The notes under the pieces are model-generated. The model was not told where the DNA came from and ran no database searches. It worked only from the letters and a program-made list of their open reading frames with translations. Shown piece by piece: positions 10,915-23,264 of a stretch of DNA of 64,000 nt. How positions within the stretch are numbered: the first letter of the stretch is position 1; the number at the start of each line of letters is the position of its first letter. The DNA is from Antilocapra americana (Eukaryota > Chordata > Mammalia > Artiodactyla > Antilocapridae), in contig ML661900.1 of assembly GCA_007570785.1 (NCBI GenBank), forward strand, positions 4,422,864-4,486,863. Direction: 5' to 3'. The position numbers and the translations under genes were made by a program.

Positions 10915-11040
10915 AAGCCATAAATTGTCTAGGTTTGAGGTCCAGCCCTGCCACTGATGTGCCCTGTGACACTGGACAACACCCTCCTCTAGGGCCTCAG
11001 TTTGTGAGTTCATAAAATCAGTAGGGGTGGATGCTAGATG
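10915..11040 (+). mobile_element. MIR fragment
   Basis: 'ccagccctgccactgatgtg' followed by 'ggcctcagtttgtgagttca' matches the MIR core in sense. Confidence 0.6.
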
Positions 11041-11437
11041 GCCCCCGAGGGCCTGTTCAGTTCCAATGCGTTATTGCACGACTGAGGCAAGCAACTCTTG
11101 GCCACTGAAGACCAGCTCAGTGGCGTGAGTTGGGGGCAGGAAGTCCAGAGAGCACAGCACCAGGATGCTTTTGGTCACAAGTATGCTTGTACCACCCTGC
11201 ATTGCTCACATCTGCAATACAAAGAGCATCTCCTTAAACATCCAGGCTCACTTAAGAATTTCATCCTCACCTGAGCTCTGCACCTTCTGGAACTGGCTGG
11301 CCCACAGGGTGACGGAAGCTGCATGATCACAAGCCCAGAGCTGATGGAGAAGCCCACGTGACAGCTGGTTCTCCCCCTGCCCCCAGCCAACTGCCCCCTA
11401 GGGAGGTCTATGTTTGTACCTTCCTATCTTCTCTATC
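11041..11437. other. intergenic, nothing recognised
   Basis: No assignable repeat or gene. Confidence 0.5.
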
Positions 11438-11648
11438 AGGCTTCGCTGGTGGCTCAGATAGTAAAGAATCTGCCTGCAATGCAGGAGACCCAAATTCAAA
11501 CCCTGGGTCAGGAAGATACCCTGGAGAAGGGAATGACTACACACACCAGTATTCGTGCCTGGAGAATTTCAAGGATAGAGGAGCCCCAAGGGCTACAGTC
11601 CATGGAGTCCTAAACAGTTGGACACGACTGAGCAATTATCACTTTCAT
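11438..11648 (+). mobile_element. Bov-tA SINE
   Basis: Sense, full length; body slightly diverged ('ccagtattcgtgcctggaga', 'agttggacacgactgagcaa'). Confidence 0.92.
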
Positions 11649-11984
11649 ATTCTTTACTGCATTTATTCAGGACTAGGGAGATAATGGCCCCAGGAGCAGC
11701 TTAACATTTAAATTTATTATTTTGAAAATAAATTCATATGTTTCAAAAATAAAAAAGTAAAAGTTATAACATAGGGTAAAAACCTTCCCTCCCTCTTGCT
11801 GCTCTGCAGGCCTGGCTTTTAGTTTCCCGTGTGTCCTTTCAGGGTTTCATTTACTTTCAGAAGCAAATACAAACACAAGCATCTTCTGAACAGATGACTA
11901 AGAGATCTGGGGGCTTTCATGGAGTGCCGAGAGCTGGGCCTCCCAACCCTGACCGGCCTCAGACCCGAGGATGCGACCATCCCA

Positions 11985-12120
11985 GGATGATAATCAATCG
12001 GACACTTTCAAATATTTATGAAACACTGATGGATTTTCTCAGTCTGGAGTTGTAGCTTTCATGGAATTGGGCTTTATTAGCCAGAAAATCAATATTTTCC
12101 CTGGGCCACGGCCCAGCTGC
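11985..12120. promoter_or_regulatory. candidate conserved non-coding element
   Basis: AT-rich block with ATAATCAATCGG, CAAATATTTATG and AAAATCAATATTTTCC motifs between GC-rich flanks. Inference from composition only. Confidence 0.2.
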
Positions 12121-12941
12121 ATGTGTTCCTGTCGTGCCCCTGGTCCTGTGGGCCTGGCTGCTTCTGCTGTGTCAGCTTCTTGCTGGCGGCTCTCGACTTC
12201 CCTGCCACTGAAAGCTGGTAGGGAAGGACACACAAAGGCCAAACCCCAGGGACGAGCGAGCCGCTGTGCAGAGACTTACTCTGGGGCTTGTGCTGGGTGA
12301 GGCAGTTCCCCTCCCTGAGCCTCAGTTACCCTATCTGAAAGGCGAGAATATTGGTCAGTTATTGAGCTGCATTGCTGCCTGGTGCTCAAGGGGACCCTGC
12401 AGGGTTCCCCAGACACGGGGTCCCTAAGTGCAGAGCTAGATCTTCTCTTCCTCCTTTATCTCTCCTGGTGTCCCCAGGCATAGGGCAAAGCTCAAGCTCG
12501 GGCTCTTTCCTTCTCAAAGCTTGATAGACTCAAGGCTCCGTCATTCTGCAGAGTATGTTTCCACGGGCTCTAAAGAGACCACAACTCTTGGGCCTCACCA
12601 CAGCTTGTCCCGGGTTCATGACTTCTTCCCTGCACGGCTGGGAAATATAAAGCTGGTGGGATCTGAGTCGGATCAGTGGTGAGGGATGGCTGCAGGGCAG
12701 GGGTGATGGGAAGTTGTGAAAAGAGAGCTGATGTTTCTGCAACACTGAGGTCAAAACCAGGAGCAGCAGAGAGAGCTAATGAGCTTGGCTGTGATGAGTG
12801 GGTGAGGGGAGCAGGACTGCTGGGGTGCCAGAGTGGAGCCAGGTAGGGGCCCATCTGGTGCCAGGGAAGCTAAGGCAGGGCCTCCTTACCCTGCCCAGCC
12901 TTTTGAAATATGTATGTGTCTGTGTTTTAATTTTACAGTCT
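12121..12941. other. intergenic, nothing recognised
   Basis: No assignable repeat or gene. Confidence 0.5.
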
Positions 12942-13167
12942 TGTGTTAGTCGCTCGGTCATGTCTGACTTTTTTTGACCCCATGGACTGCAACCCACCAG
13001 GCTTCTCTGTCTATGGAATTTTTTAGGTAAGAATACTGGAGGGGTAGCCATTCGCTTTTCTAGGGGGCCTTCCTGACCTAGGGATCAAACTTGGGTCTCT
13101 CGCATTGCAGGCAGGTTCTTTAGCATTACAGACAGATTCTTTACTTTCTGAGCCACCAGGGAAGCTA
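12942..13167 (-). mobile_element. Bov-tA SINE, first of a pair
   Basis: Antisense; body 'cccatggactgcaacccacc', head 'ctgagccaccagggaagcta'. Internal duplication of the 'gcaggttctttagcattaca' / 'acagacagattctttacttt' segment makes it a little long. Confidence 0.88.
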
Positions 13168-13169
13168 AA

Positions 13170-13358
13170 AGGGTTAGTCGCTCAGTCATGTCCAACTCTT
13201 TGGACCCCATGGGCTGCAGCCCGCCAGCTTCCTCTGTCCATGGAATACTGGAGTGGGTTGCCATGCCCTCCTCCAGGGATTCTTCGTGACCCAAGGATCA
13301 AACTCAAGTCTCCTATATTACAGGCAGATTGTTTACCATCTGAGCCACCCCAGGTGCT
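13170..13358 (-). mobile_element. Bov-tA SINE, second of a pair
   Basis: Antisense, directly abutting the previous copy in the same orientation; head ends 'ctgagccaccccaggtgctc'. Confidence 0.88.
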
Positions 13359-13800
13359 CTTACGATCTAAAAAATATTTAAACATATATTCTAGTAATAG
13401 GAATACATGAATACATTTTTACCACAAAAACTCCAACAGTATACAAGCAAAGCACACAGGAGGCTTCTTTCCCTACAGAGCATTCTCCATTGTTTACCAT
13501 TGTTAACGGTTTGATATGTAGCTTGCAGACCTTCCCTTACATATTATATTTACACACAAAATACCTACACATGCACAGATAAGAGGCTGTTTTACAACAT
13601 TACTAGGATCCTACTAGATACATCTTGTCCTGAAATTTACTTTTTCCCCCCATAAGTTTGGGAGATCTCAACTGCTTCCAAGTATTTTTTACAAAGGATG
13701 GGTCTTAGCTGGTCTAACAACTCCCCTATATATGGGCATTCAGGTTGTTTCTGGTTTTTCACTATTACAAAGAGGGATGCTGGGAATATCCTTGATGATC
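13359..13800 (-). mobile_element. old L1 3' end
   Basis: Antisense: 'ttgtttaccattgttaacgg', 'ctgaaatttactttttcccc', 'tatgggcattcaggttgttt' follow an L1M-type tail in order. The SINE pair next to it appears inserted at its edge. Confidence 0.5.
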
Positions 13801-14288
13801 GTGCTCTCTTGGCCTAGTTGAGAGGTACCTCTCAGTCCCGAGGTACATGGGGCCCACTCAGCCAAAGGAAAATGTCTGATCCATGATGGCCCCTGAAAAG
13901 GAAGGGCCAAAGGCATGCTCCCTCTGCTGGGAGAAGCTGAATGCTGAACCCAAGAACAGATGCCTGTAGGATGGCATTTCAGGCAGTGAGATGGCAGTGC
14001 TGGGGTTAAGAATTCTGCCTGTTACAGAATGCCACATCTCTTATTACCCATCCTCTCTGGTTCTCATGCAAGACAGCCCCAGAAGGGGAAACATGAAGAT
14101 GCTGCAGGAGGAGGCTGGAGTGGTGAGGTCACTGGTGGCTGCAAAGCAAAATGCTCAGAAGGGAGCTTGGGCTTGACTGGGACTTGATGAGACCACCATT
14201 CAGGGTCATGAGCCAGGGTACAGAGCTGGGAGTTTATTTTCTCTGAATGTTTGCTATACGCAAGGCTCTTTGCTAGGAAATTTGGATG
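13801..14288. other. intergenic, nothing recognised
   Basis: No assignable repeat or gene. Confidence 0.5.
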
Positions 14289-14490
14289 CTTGCTGCTGTT
14301 CAGTCACTTAGTCCTGTCTGACTCTTTGCGACCCCATGGACTGCAGCACGCCAGGCTTCCCTGTCCTTCACTATCTCCCAGAGTTTGCTCACACTCATGT
14401 CCATTGAATCAGTGATGCCATCCAACCATCTCGCCTTCTATTGCCCACTCCTTCTCCTGCCCTCACTCTTTCCCAGCATCAAGATCCATT
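14289..14490 (-). mobile_element. BovB (RTE) LINE, 3' end
   Basis: 'tgctgctgttcagtcactta' to 'ctctttcccagcatcaagat', antisense. About 200 bases, 5'-truncated. Confidence 0.92.
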
Positions 14491-14509
14491 TTACTTCAGT
14501 CCTGTGTGG

Positions 14510-14600
14510 TAGTGGTGATTTCATTTACAGATACAGATACTGCAGCTCAGGTGAGGTGGCTTGCCCCAGGCCACACAGCCACTTTCCCTGACTGCACAGC
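14510..14600 (-). mobile_element. MIR fragment
   Basis: 'ttacagatacagatactgca' then 'gcttgccccaggccacacag' is the reverse complement of the MIR core. Confidence 0.6.
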
Positions 14601-15381
14601 CCACGTCCATCCATCTTCCCTGGCTGCCTCCCTTTGGCCTTTGGGCTCTCCCACCAGATGATGCCAGGTCTGGAGCCTCACAGGTCTCCAGCCACCTGGG
14701 CCTTGCAGGTAAGTGGTCAGTGGTGATAGATGGACCAGGCCTCTCCTGGGAAGAGCAGAGTCACCACAGGGCTTGCATAACCTGCCTGAGCTCATTCCAC
14801 TGGGGCATCATGTGGCTGAGAAGCAGGCTCTAGAATTTGCATGGGCATTGGGGGAGTCAGGCAGAGCTCAGGTTTGCTCAGACTGTGGGTCCGAGGCTAG
14901 GTTTGGGGTCAAAGGGCAGGCTGCATAGCTGGAGACTTGTTGGCTGGGGATGAAAAGCTAGGGCCTTCCTTACTTGTCCCTTCATATCTCTGTGTTAGGG
15001 CAGGACTTAGAGATTTCTTCAGATTCTCAGAAGCATCTCTGGCTCCCAAAGAGGTTCCAACTTCATGGATTAAGACACAGTCTCCATAGAGCACCTGGGG
15101 CAGAGGAAGGAGTCTGGGAATCCTAGTTAGGACCCCATCTCTACCCTTACTTTGCGTCCCCATCTATCTTACCCTGGGCTAGACCTGAGCCTCCCTAAGG
15201 GCCTCCCTGGCACCTCCAGCAGGACTCTCCTCTCCATCCCAGAGAAAGCAAAGCATTCTGGGAGGTTTAAGCAGGGATGTTCTTTGAGAATCCCTAGGCT
15301 CCAGGGGACAAAGAACTGGAGCACTGGCTCATGCCTTGTGGAGCAGGAAGTGAGGAGACAAGTAAGAGAATACAAGGATAA
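14601..15381. other. intergenic, nothing recognised
   Basis: No assignable repeat or gene. Confidence 0.5.
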
Positions 15382-15409
15382 ATTTCTCTCTCTCTCTCTT
15401 TTTTTTTAC
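15382..15409. repeat. (TC)n / poly(T) low-complexity tract
   Basis: A short CT run followed by nine T. Confidence 0.8.
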
Positions 15410-15814
15410 CTCCAATGGAACTGGGCAAGGAAGGAGGGTCCAACATGAAGAACTGGGAATCTGTGTTTTGAGTGCTGGAAAAGCTCTTCAGGCTGGGGGT
15501 GTCCAGTTGCCTCTGTAGCCCAGATGATATGGTGCCCAACTCTGTGCCGGTCCACAGTAAGATGTGCCCTGGTGGGAACAGAAGAGGAGAGCCCTGCCGT
15601 CCCCCCTCAGAGAGCTGTTACCAGGCCTGGTGGGTAAGTTGCAGCCAGAGCCACACAGTTTGGACACTGGGGCTTCAGGGGTTCTGGAAGCAGCCCAAGG
15701 CCTGGATCCATCAATGAATGAGGCCCTGACATTGGCAGATGGCTTTAGCATCACACAAGCAGGGCAGACTTTCTGGAGGAGAAGGAAGACTGCATTGAGC
15801 AGGTCTCCTAAGTG

Positions 15815-16035
15815 TGTGTCCTGGAGCCAGACACACCTGGGTAGCCCTCTTACCTCATCGTTTATTGGACGTGCAACCATGAACAACTGACTTTGCCTTC
15901 CTGTGCCATAGTACCCTCATCTCTGAAATGGGAATGATAATAAATTCTAACCTAGAGAGTTGTTGTGATGATCCCAAATTCTTATACCGATGTCTGACAC
16001 AAAGCAATCGCTCAACAAAGGTAAGTCATTTTTGT
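15815..16035 (+). mobile_element. MIR SINE
   Basis: Nearly full-length sense MIR: 'gagccagacacacctgggta', 'tctgaaatgggaatgataat', 'tgacacaaagcaatcgctca'. Confidence 0.8.
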
Positions 16036-16815
16036 GACTATTTTCATCAATGTGATTAAAGGATAGGCAGAATATGAAAAAATGATGATGCAGGCAGTCC
16101 AGGTGGCTGCCAGGGTGGGGTTAGGAAACCCAGGACTGGAATAATCTCCAAGGAGTTTCCATCTTTCAGGGAATAAGTGGGCCCAGCACAGATTTCCAAG
16201 CAGTTGGATCATCTAGTGCTTGAAGTCCAGCATCCCCACTGTGGGAACCAAACTTTGCCAGCTTCTAGCCCCAAGCTCTGTGGTGCCAAAGACCCAGAGC
16301 ACAAACAGTGGAATCTTAGTACTGTGACAGTTAAGAAAAATATCTGAAGTCTGAGGTGGGGTAGGAGGTAAATAGATGGCTGCGTACCTTGACCATGCAC
16401 AAGGCCAATTCTTCTGGGAGGTGGTGGATGGGTGGATCAGGCTATTGAGTAAATCAATAGCTTCTCGAGGGACAGGGCAGGTCCCTTTCCTAGTCTGGAC
16501 CTCTGTTTCATCATCAGTACAATGGGAAGAGAGTGGCTGGACCAGACAACCAGAAAGTCCCGGCCATCCATGGTTATCTGTGAGCTAACGGTCCAGGCCA
16601 GAAGCCAGATGCAGAGGGTAAGGTAGAGGGCCCACCTTGGAGAGGCTCCCCCAGAGGGGAAGTTGGTAGGAAGCTGGGATAAGGCAGATCCTGTCCCCTC
16701 CCTTCTTGCTGCCTGGTGGGTGACAGCTCCTCCGCTCAGCTCCCTGAATGAGGCTGAGGCTGACTGACTGAGAAGGCTCCAGAGCCAGGCTGTCAGCAAG
16801 TGCCCCCTGCCACCT
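16036..16815. other. intergenic, nothing recognised
   Basis: A 120-codon minus-strand frame here, and a 172-codon one reaching to 17103, carry no recognisable domain. Confidence 0.5.
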
Positions 16816-16819
16816 TTGC

Positions 16820-16865
16820 GTGGCTAATTTGCATAAAATTTGCACATATATGCATAATTTAGGAA
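16820..16865. promoter_or_regulatory. candidate POU/octamer site cluster
   Basis: Perfect octamer ATTTGCAT at 16827-16834, near-octamer ATTTGCAC at 16838-16845, and TATGCATAAT at about 16849-16858, all within about 35 bases. Confidence 0.35.
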
Positions 16866-17439
16866 GCAGCCAGTGCTCATCTTGGGCAGTCCAACTCACT
16901 GTGATTTTATGAGCTTTGAAGTAGCCCTTTTTTCTCCTGCCCACTCCCCCTTCTGCTTCCCTTTCCTCCGAGTCTGGGCTGTCAGATCCTGTTGCCTCTG
17001 CCCACTTTTCCAGGGCTGGCTTGGGTCTCCAGAGAGAGCCCCTCTGCAGCTGCTGAGTGTCGTTGTCTGTAAGCCTGACACTGGTTCCAGCCCAACCCTC
17101 CAAGAAACCTTCACAAAGAATGTTTAGGGACCCTGAAGCAGCTCTAGGTCTTTCACAAAGAATAAGTCAGGGCAAGGTAACCGAATCTTTTTTCCTGATG
17201 GGGCACTAGGACACAAGGTGCCTATAGGTGCCTATAAAGCTCTATACCTGATGTTGGTGAAGCCAAGATGGTACCCGGAGGCTGGAATACAGGGCGTGGT
17301 CTACAACCGACTGATCAAACAGTGGACCCTGACAGCTCCTGGATCACTGACTCATGGACTGCTGTCAGCCCAGATGGATGTCACTACAGCTGTGCCACAG
17401 GGCTCTGTCCCTCTCCTTTCAACATTTTTATTCTTGAAT
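16866..17439. other. intergenic, nothing recognised
   Basis: No assignable repeat or gene. Confidence 0.5.
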
Positions 17440-18150
17440 TAGTCAAGACTCTTTGGGGTATAAGTAACATTAACTCAACTTTCCTGGTGGCTTAGCAGTT
17501 GAGAATCCACCTGGAAATGCAGGAGACACCAGTTCCATCCCAGGGTCAGGAATATCCCTGGGAGAAGGAAATGGCAACCCATGCCAGTATTCTTGCTTGG
17601 GAAATCCCAAGGACAGAGGAGCCTGACAGGCTGTAGTCCATGAGGTTGCAAAAGAGTCAAACATGACTTAGCGACTAAACAACAACAATATTAACTTAAT
17701 TCCAACTGGTTAAGCAAAAGAAAAAAAAAGAAAGAGAAGGAATTTATTGGCTAATGTAACTGAGAAATCCAGGGGTATGGACTTCAGACATAGCTGGATC
17801 CAGAAGCTCAAATATTATGAGAAAATTGTCTCTCTCTCCTTGGTGTTGGCTTAAACTGGCCAGCTTGCTTTTAGGGCCCCTGGAAGCTTCAGTGTGATAG
17901 ATACCCTGCCAGCTCTAAGTTCAGGAGAATCAGAGTTTCTTCCTATCAGTTTCAATTAGAGTCTAGAACGCAGCCTTACTGGTTTAACTTGAGCCATGTG
18001 CCCAAACCAATCTCAGTGGTCACTGGCCACACAAAGGTCACATGGGCAACTGCGGCTGGGGAGGGTCAGCCTTACTCTAAGGACTGAGAGTGGGAAGGGG
18101 GATGCTCCTCCAGGGGAAATCAGAGACAGTTTCCAGAAGACATGTGGGGT
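17440..18150. repeat. old interspersed repeat, family uncertain
   Basis: 'aaggaatttattggctaatg', 'agacatagctggatccagaa' and 'ccatgtgcccaaaccaatct' are phrases I associate with a widespread mammalian repeat, but I cannot name it. It is split by a Bov-tA copy. Confidence 0.4.
17479..17690 (+). mobile_element. Bov-tA SINE
   Basis: Sense; ends in an AACAACAACAAT tail. Inserted in the older repeat around it. Confidence 0.92.
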
Positions 18151-18916
18151 ACTAAATATGATTCCAACTAGGCAACTAGCACTTTCTATGGATAAGTCTG
18201 TTTTTGCCAACCTGACATACAAGGAGCTGGAAACTGGGGAGGGGGAGGTTTGTGAAGACTCACTGAAACTATGGATGTAAATTTCCTCACCTCTACGAGC
18301 TTAGGAAGAACTTGGGCAGGATTTGAACCCAGCCCTACTGGTTCCTGGGTACTTGGTGGGGAAGCCATGACATCCAGTGACTGCGGGACCCTAAGTCATC
18401 TGGCCTCGGAAAGGCAAAGACGTGCACTTCATAGAGCAAAAGGAACTGCAGCGGCCATCTGGATAAGGAACAGGGAGGCACTGCTATTTAGCTCTGATAC
18501 AAAGTGGACAGGATGACCCTGGACTTCCTTTCCACAAATGCTAATGGAGCCTTGGCCCTTTAAAGCTAAGGAGGCTTCAAGGTAGGGCATAATTACAGAC
18601 ACAAGAAACCTCCATTTTAAGGCAGTCGCTCATCAACTGTAGGCTGTTCATTGCATCCTGAGGCCAGAACTGCTGAGTCTGCCCTCCACCTCAGACCAGC
18701 TCAGCACTGCCTGCTCACTCGGGTCCCAGGGCTGCCCAGTCCAGGGTGGAGGCTGGAGCTCAGCCCTGCAGCTCTCCACATTGTGCTGCCCGGGCCACTT
18801 CCGTGGGGTGAATGCTGCCAGCTTTGCCTGGGGCCTGGCAGAGCTCAGCCTCCTCCTCACAGGGCCACTGCCCCAGGGAAGGGCCAACGACTGCCAAGCA
18901 CTCAAGAGGAGCCAGA
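18151..18916. other. intergenic, nothing recognised
   Basis: No assignable repeat or gene. Confidence 0.5.
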
Positions 18917-19110
18917 CCCTGGATTAAGCGGTTTTACCCATTTAATCCTCAACAACCCATGAGAAGGATATGGTTTATTACCATAAGCTTCCTCCTTGTT
19001 TTAGGACCAAGGAGCCTGAGATCCAGAGAGGTTAAAAACTTGCTCAAGGTGGGACATCCAGCAAACAGCAGTGGATTTAAACCCACAATCACATGTGTCC
19101 CATGCTGCCA
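18917..19110 (-). mobile_element. MIR SINE
   Basis: Antisense: 'cccatttaatcctcaacaac', 'tgagatccagagaggttaaa', 'ttgctcaaggtgggacatcc'. Confidence 0.75.
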
Positions 19111-19138
19111 GAGGTATAGGGAAGAACAAACCAGATTT

Positions 19139-19180
19139 TAATTTATTTATTATATTATCATTTTTTATTGGAGTATAATT
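19139..19180 (-). mobile_element. L1 3' end, left piece
   Basis: 'ttttttattggagtataatt' is the antisense start of a ruminant L1 3' UTR; it resumes after a SINE at 19401. Confidence 0.85.
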
Positions 19181-19400
19181 GGGCTTCCCTGGTAGCTCAG
19201 ATGGTAAAGAATCTGCCTGCAATGTGGGACACCTGGGTTCATTCGATCCCTGGGTTGGAAAGATCCCTTGGAGAAGGGAATGACTAACCACTCCCAGTAT
19301 TCTGGCCTGGAGAATTCCATGGACACAGGTGCCTGGTGGGCTACAGTCCATGGGGTCTCAAAGAGTCGGATACAATCGAAGGACTTTCACTTCACTTTTC
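19181..19400 (+). mobile_element. Bov-tA SINE inside L1
   Basis: Flanked by ATAATT at 19175-19180 and 19401-19406. Complete head and body. Confidence 0.95.
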
Positions 19401-20277
19401 ATAATTGCTTTACAACGTCGTATTAATTTCTGCTGTACAGTGAAGTGAATCAGCTATATGCATACATACATCCCCTCCCTCTTGGACCTTCCATTCCCCC
19501 ATCCCACCCCTCTAGGTCATCACAGAGCACCGGGCTGAGCTCCCTGTGCTATATAGCCACTTCCCGCTAGCTAGCTATTTTACGTATAGCTTGCGTCAAT
19601 CCCAGTCTCCCAAGTCATCCTACCTACCCCTTCCACCCATGTCCGCATGTCCATTCTCTATGTCTGTGTCTCTGCTCCTCCCCTGCAAATAGGTTCATCT
19701 ATACCATCTTTCTAGATTCCACATATATGGATTAATATATGACACTTGTCTCTTTCTTTCTGACTTAACTTCAGTTTGTATAATAGGCTCTGGTTCCAGC
19801 TTCATCTCTCCAAATGACCCAACTTCATTCCCTTCTCTGGCTGAGTAATATTCCATTGTATATATGTACCACATGTTCTTTATCCATTCATCTGTCATTG
19901 GACAATTTAGGTTGTATCCATGTTCTGGTTATTGTAAATAGTGCTGCAAAGAATATTGGGGTACATGTGTCATTTTGAATTATAGTTTTCTCAGGGCATA
20001 TGCCCAGTAATGGGATTGCTGGGTCATATGGTACTTCTATATTTTATTAAAGGAATCTCCATACTGTTCTCCACAGTGGCTGTATGAATTTACATTCCCA
20101 CCAGGAATGCAAGAGGGTTTCCTTCCCCCCACAGCCTCTCCAGCATTTATTGTTTGTAGGTTTTTTTGATGATTTCCATTCTGATCAGTGTGATGTTATA
20201 CCTCATCATAGTTTCGATTTGCATTTTTCTAATAATTAGTGATGTTCAGCATCTTTTCAAGTGCCTGTTTGACATAC
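19401..20277 (-). mobile_element. L1 3' part, right piece
   Basis: Antisense L1 3' UTR and ORF2 end ('gctttacaacgtcgtattaa', 'ggctgagtaatattccattg', 'tttcgatttgcatttttcta'). 5'-truncated at about 20277; no intact frame. Confidence 0.93.
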
Positions 20278-20737
20278 AAACAAGATTTTAGAAGACAGGG
20301 CTTGGGAAGCACCCTTCTAAGACAGATCTTTGTCCTCACTATGAAGGCAGAAGAGGGGGAGCTGGGCGGGGGAGCAGGAGGCTGCAGCCCCAGGACAACT
20401 GCATGGAAGGAATGTGTGGGGGAAGATGGGTGTCAGCTGTGTCTACCACTGTGAAGAGGAATCGTCGGGGGAGGAGAGTCAGGATGAGGCTTTAGGGGTG
20501 GAGACTGGGGCCTTAGCTGAGCAGTGAAGGTGGGCGGAGGGCAGCTGGCCAGGCCTCAGGGAACTGGCTCACACAAACCACTTGTGGAGGATTTTATCAG
20601 CAAGTGGAGGAAGGAAGGAGGATGGTAACAGAGCTAGGAGAGGGCTTTTGATGCAGAGGAAACAGGGCATTCCTGGGTCAGAGCCAGGACATCGGGAGGG
20701 AGACAACCGCCTCATCTCTCAGTTCCAGAGTTCCCTG
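20278..20737. other. intergenic, nothing recognised
   Basis: Purine-rich; no assignable feature. Confidence 0.5.
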
Positions 20738-20850
20738 CAGGACTGATGTCATGCCCATTCTACAGACGAGGAAACAGAGGCTCAGAGAAGCAAGGCCACC
20801 TATGTATCTCCCAGCAGGGTGTTGGGACTGGAGTTCACACAGACATAGCT
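20738..20850 (-). mobile_element. MIR fragment
   Basis: 'cattctacagacgaggaaac' followed by 'agaggctcagagaagcaagg' is the antisense MIR core. Confidence 0.65.
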
Positions 20851-23264
20851 GGATGCTGCTCCCGGCCTGCACACCTACTTGCTATGGTTTGGGATGCATA
20901 GATGGATGCCTTGTTTTTGTACATTGTCATACTGTTTTCCAGAGCTTGCACATCAAACCCACCTTTGGAAGTCTCAGGGGCTCTCAGGACAGGAGGGAAG
21001 ATCACCTGGGATCATCACAGCCTCACATGTGAAAAGCATTCTCTCCCATGGCCCCTGTCTTTCCCCAGAGGAAGAGCCAGGCCCAGGTTCAGGAACTTTC
21101 AGTCACTGCTGTCTTCAAGATGACAAACTGCTTCTTGAGGTGGTGAACTCCCCATTCCTCAGGGTGTGCAAGCAGGAGCTGGATGTTGTCTGGGCCTGGG
21201 CTATTACGGTTGAGATTGCTGCCCTGTATTAAGATATCCTGGCCTGCCTCCAATGTCCTTCCCATCTCTCACTTAGGGAAGTCCCATACCTGATGGTGGA
21301 GACTCTGGCAGGCCAGATGACAAAAGTGTGGGTGTAGGTAGGCCCTCCCAGAGACCCTGCAACTTCACTGTAGAGGGAGTTGCCTCCTCTAATTCTGTGT
21401 GCACTTGTCTCTGGCTCAAGGGTCCCTGGACACAGGCTGGGCAGATCCCCACTGAAACATCTAATACACCTGTAGGTGCTGATGGTAGCAACCCAGAGCA
21501 AGAGAGGAGAAGCCAAGGCCGGGGGCTGGGGCAGTGAGCCGGCCTCCCCCATGTGTGCCCCACAGCAGAGCCACGTGAGCTCATTTGCGAGCTGCCTCAT
21601 ATGAAGTGGGTCTCCCTGGGAAGCCACTAATCCCATCTCACGCCTCCTGTCTCCTGGGTGGCAGTTTCCGGAGGATCAGCGCTCCCCGCAGGAGACATGT
21701 GGGGTGCTTCCTGACTTCCCTGACGTTTCTGATTCCAGGCCCTGAGCGGCTGTGCGACTTTCCTTCCAAGTCCTCAGTTCCGCAGATGCCAGCTTGCAGG
21801 GCCAACTGGTGGTTACCCGGCAACGCAACAAATATTTGGGCCAGCCAGGCTGGTCCGTGCCCCCCGTCCTGGGTTTAGTGAGACCTTAGAAGGCAGGCAA
21901 CCCCATGGGCTTTGCCTATTTTTTAAAATATCTGGGCACCAAGTAAAAATAACTCTGCTTGGCAAAGCCCTTTCTGTTGACCCCTTCTCCAGGGATTTCC
22001 ATTTGGGGACCTGGGCAAGTTAGGTGGGGGGACTGGCAGAGATAAGGAAGGGATGGGTGAGAAGGCAGCAGGCAGCCATGGATAGAGGAAGCCAGGGCTT
22101 TGGGGCTGAGGAGGCCTGAGTTTAAACCTGGCTCCAGAAATGTTGGCAGGTAGGAAAGAGTGGACCCCTCCCCCTCAGATCTGCTCTGCTCCAGAGAGCT
22201 ACCCATCTCAATCCCTGGCCTACAGCACCCTCACCTGATCTGACCTGGCTCGACCTGGCTCCACCCAGTGGGTCTATACTCCACCCCCCTCAGGCACCCC
22301 ATCTCTCTCTGGGATGTCTCATTAGTCCTCATAGCCCCTCCCATTCAACCTCCACCCAAGAGGCAGAGATTTGCACTAAAATAATCATCTGATTCCCTCA
22401 TTACGTCCTGCTGAGAACCTCTCCTGAGAGCCCCTTAGCTGGTACCCAGGCCCTGCCCGGTTCCCCTGCCCCCTCTTCCCTTCGCTGCAAACTTAAGCTC
22501 TGGCCATTTGCCATTGTCTAAAACCAAGCTTCCTCGGGCCTTCAGATCCTGGTAGGGGCTGGTCTTAGGCACCACCCCACCCCCTGGGTGTCTGCCTTCT
22601 TGAGGATGTACAGACTGGATGAGCTCTTCTGGCATTCCTGGTCTGACACCTGTCAGCACACTCTGAGCAGAGATTTTTTCTTTACTGACCCATACTACAC
22701 CACCTCTGTGCCCTGACCATCCTCCCAGCCCCCACAGCCCAGCCCTGGTGCCGTCCACCCTGCATGGGGCAAGGACTCGGTTGAACCAAGGCAGGATCCT
22801 TGGAGTGGGCCCCTGTGGGCCCATAAAGTGCATTTGTGCCCTGAAAAGAGACTTCCTTCCTCTGGTGGACACAACCCCACATGGAGCTGCCGGGCTTAAT
22901 GAGTGGAACACAGGCTGGTCTTCCGTCCTTCTTCCTCCCACCCAGGTACTGTGACCCCGAACTCAACTTTGTCTAGGCCAACTCCTCCAGGGCTGGCACT
23001 GCCCCAGGGCTGGCACTGCCCCAGGCATAGCCCTCAGAGGGAGCAGGCTGAGTCAAACTGGAGTGGGCCTTGTCCCTCCCAGGAGGCCGCTGGTCTCTAG
23101 GCCTCTGCCCTGGGCTGGTCATGGCTCCCATAGGTGGGTGATGTTCTCTTCTCTGTCATGGGTGCTTTCTGCTGTGTCTGCTGCAGTGAGGCTCTCCCCT
23201 TGGTGGGGCTCCCGACCCAGCATCTGCCAGCAACTGCCTGGCACTCTGGCCATTTCTGTAGGTG
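20851..23264. other. intergenic, nothing recognised
   Basis: 2.4 kb of mostly GC-rich sequence without repeats I can name. A short AT-rich block at 21910-21965 (CCTATTTTTTAAAATATC) could be a MEF2-like site. Several 90-170-codon frames on both strands have no domain. Confidence 0.5.

Noticed and set aside
16585..17103. A 172-codon minus-strand frame
   Set aside because: No domain, no codon bias, no flanking gene features; overlaps other frames of similar length.
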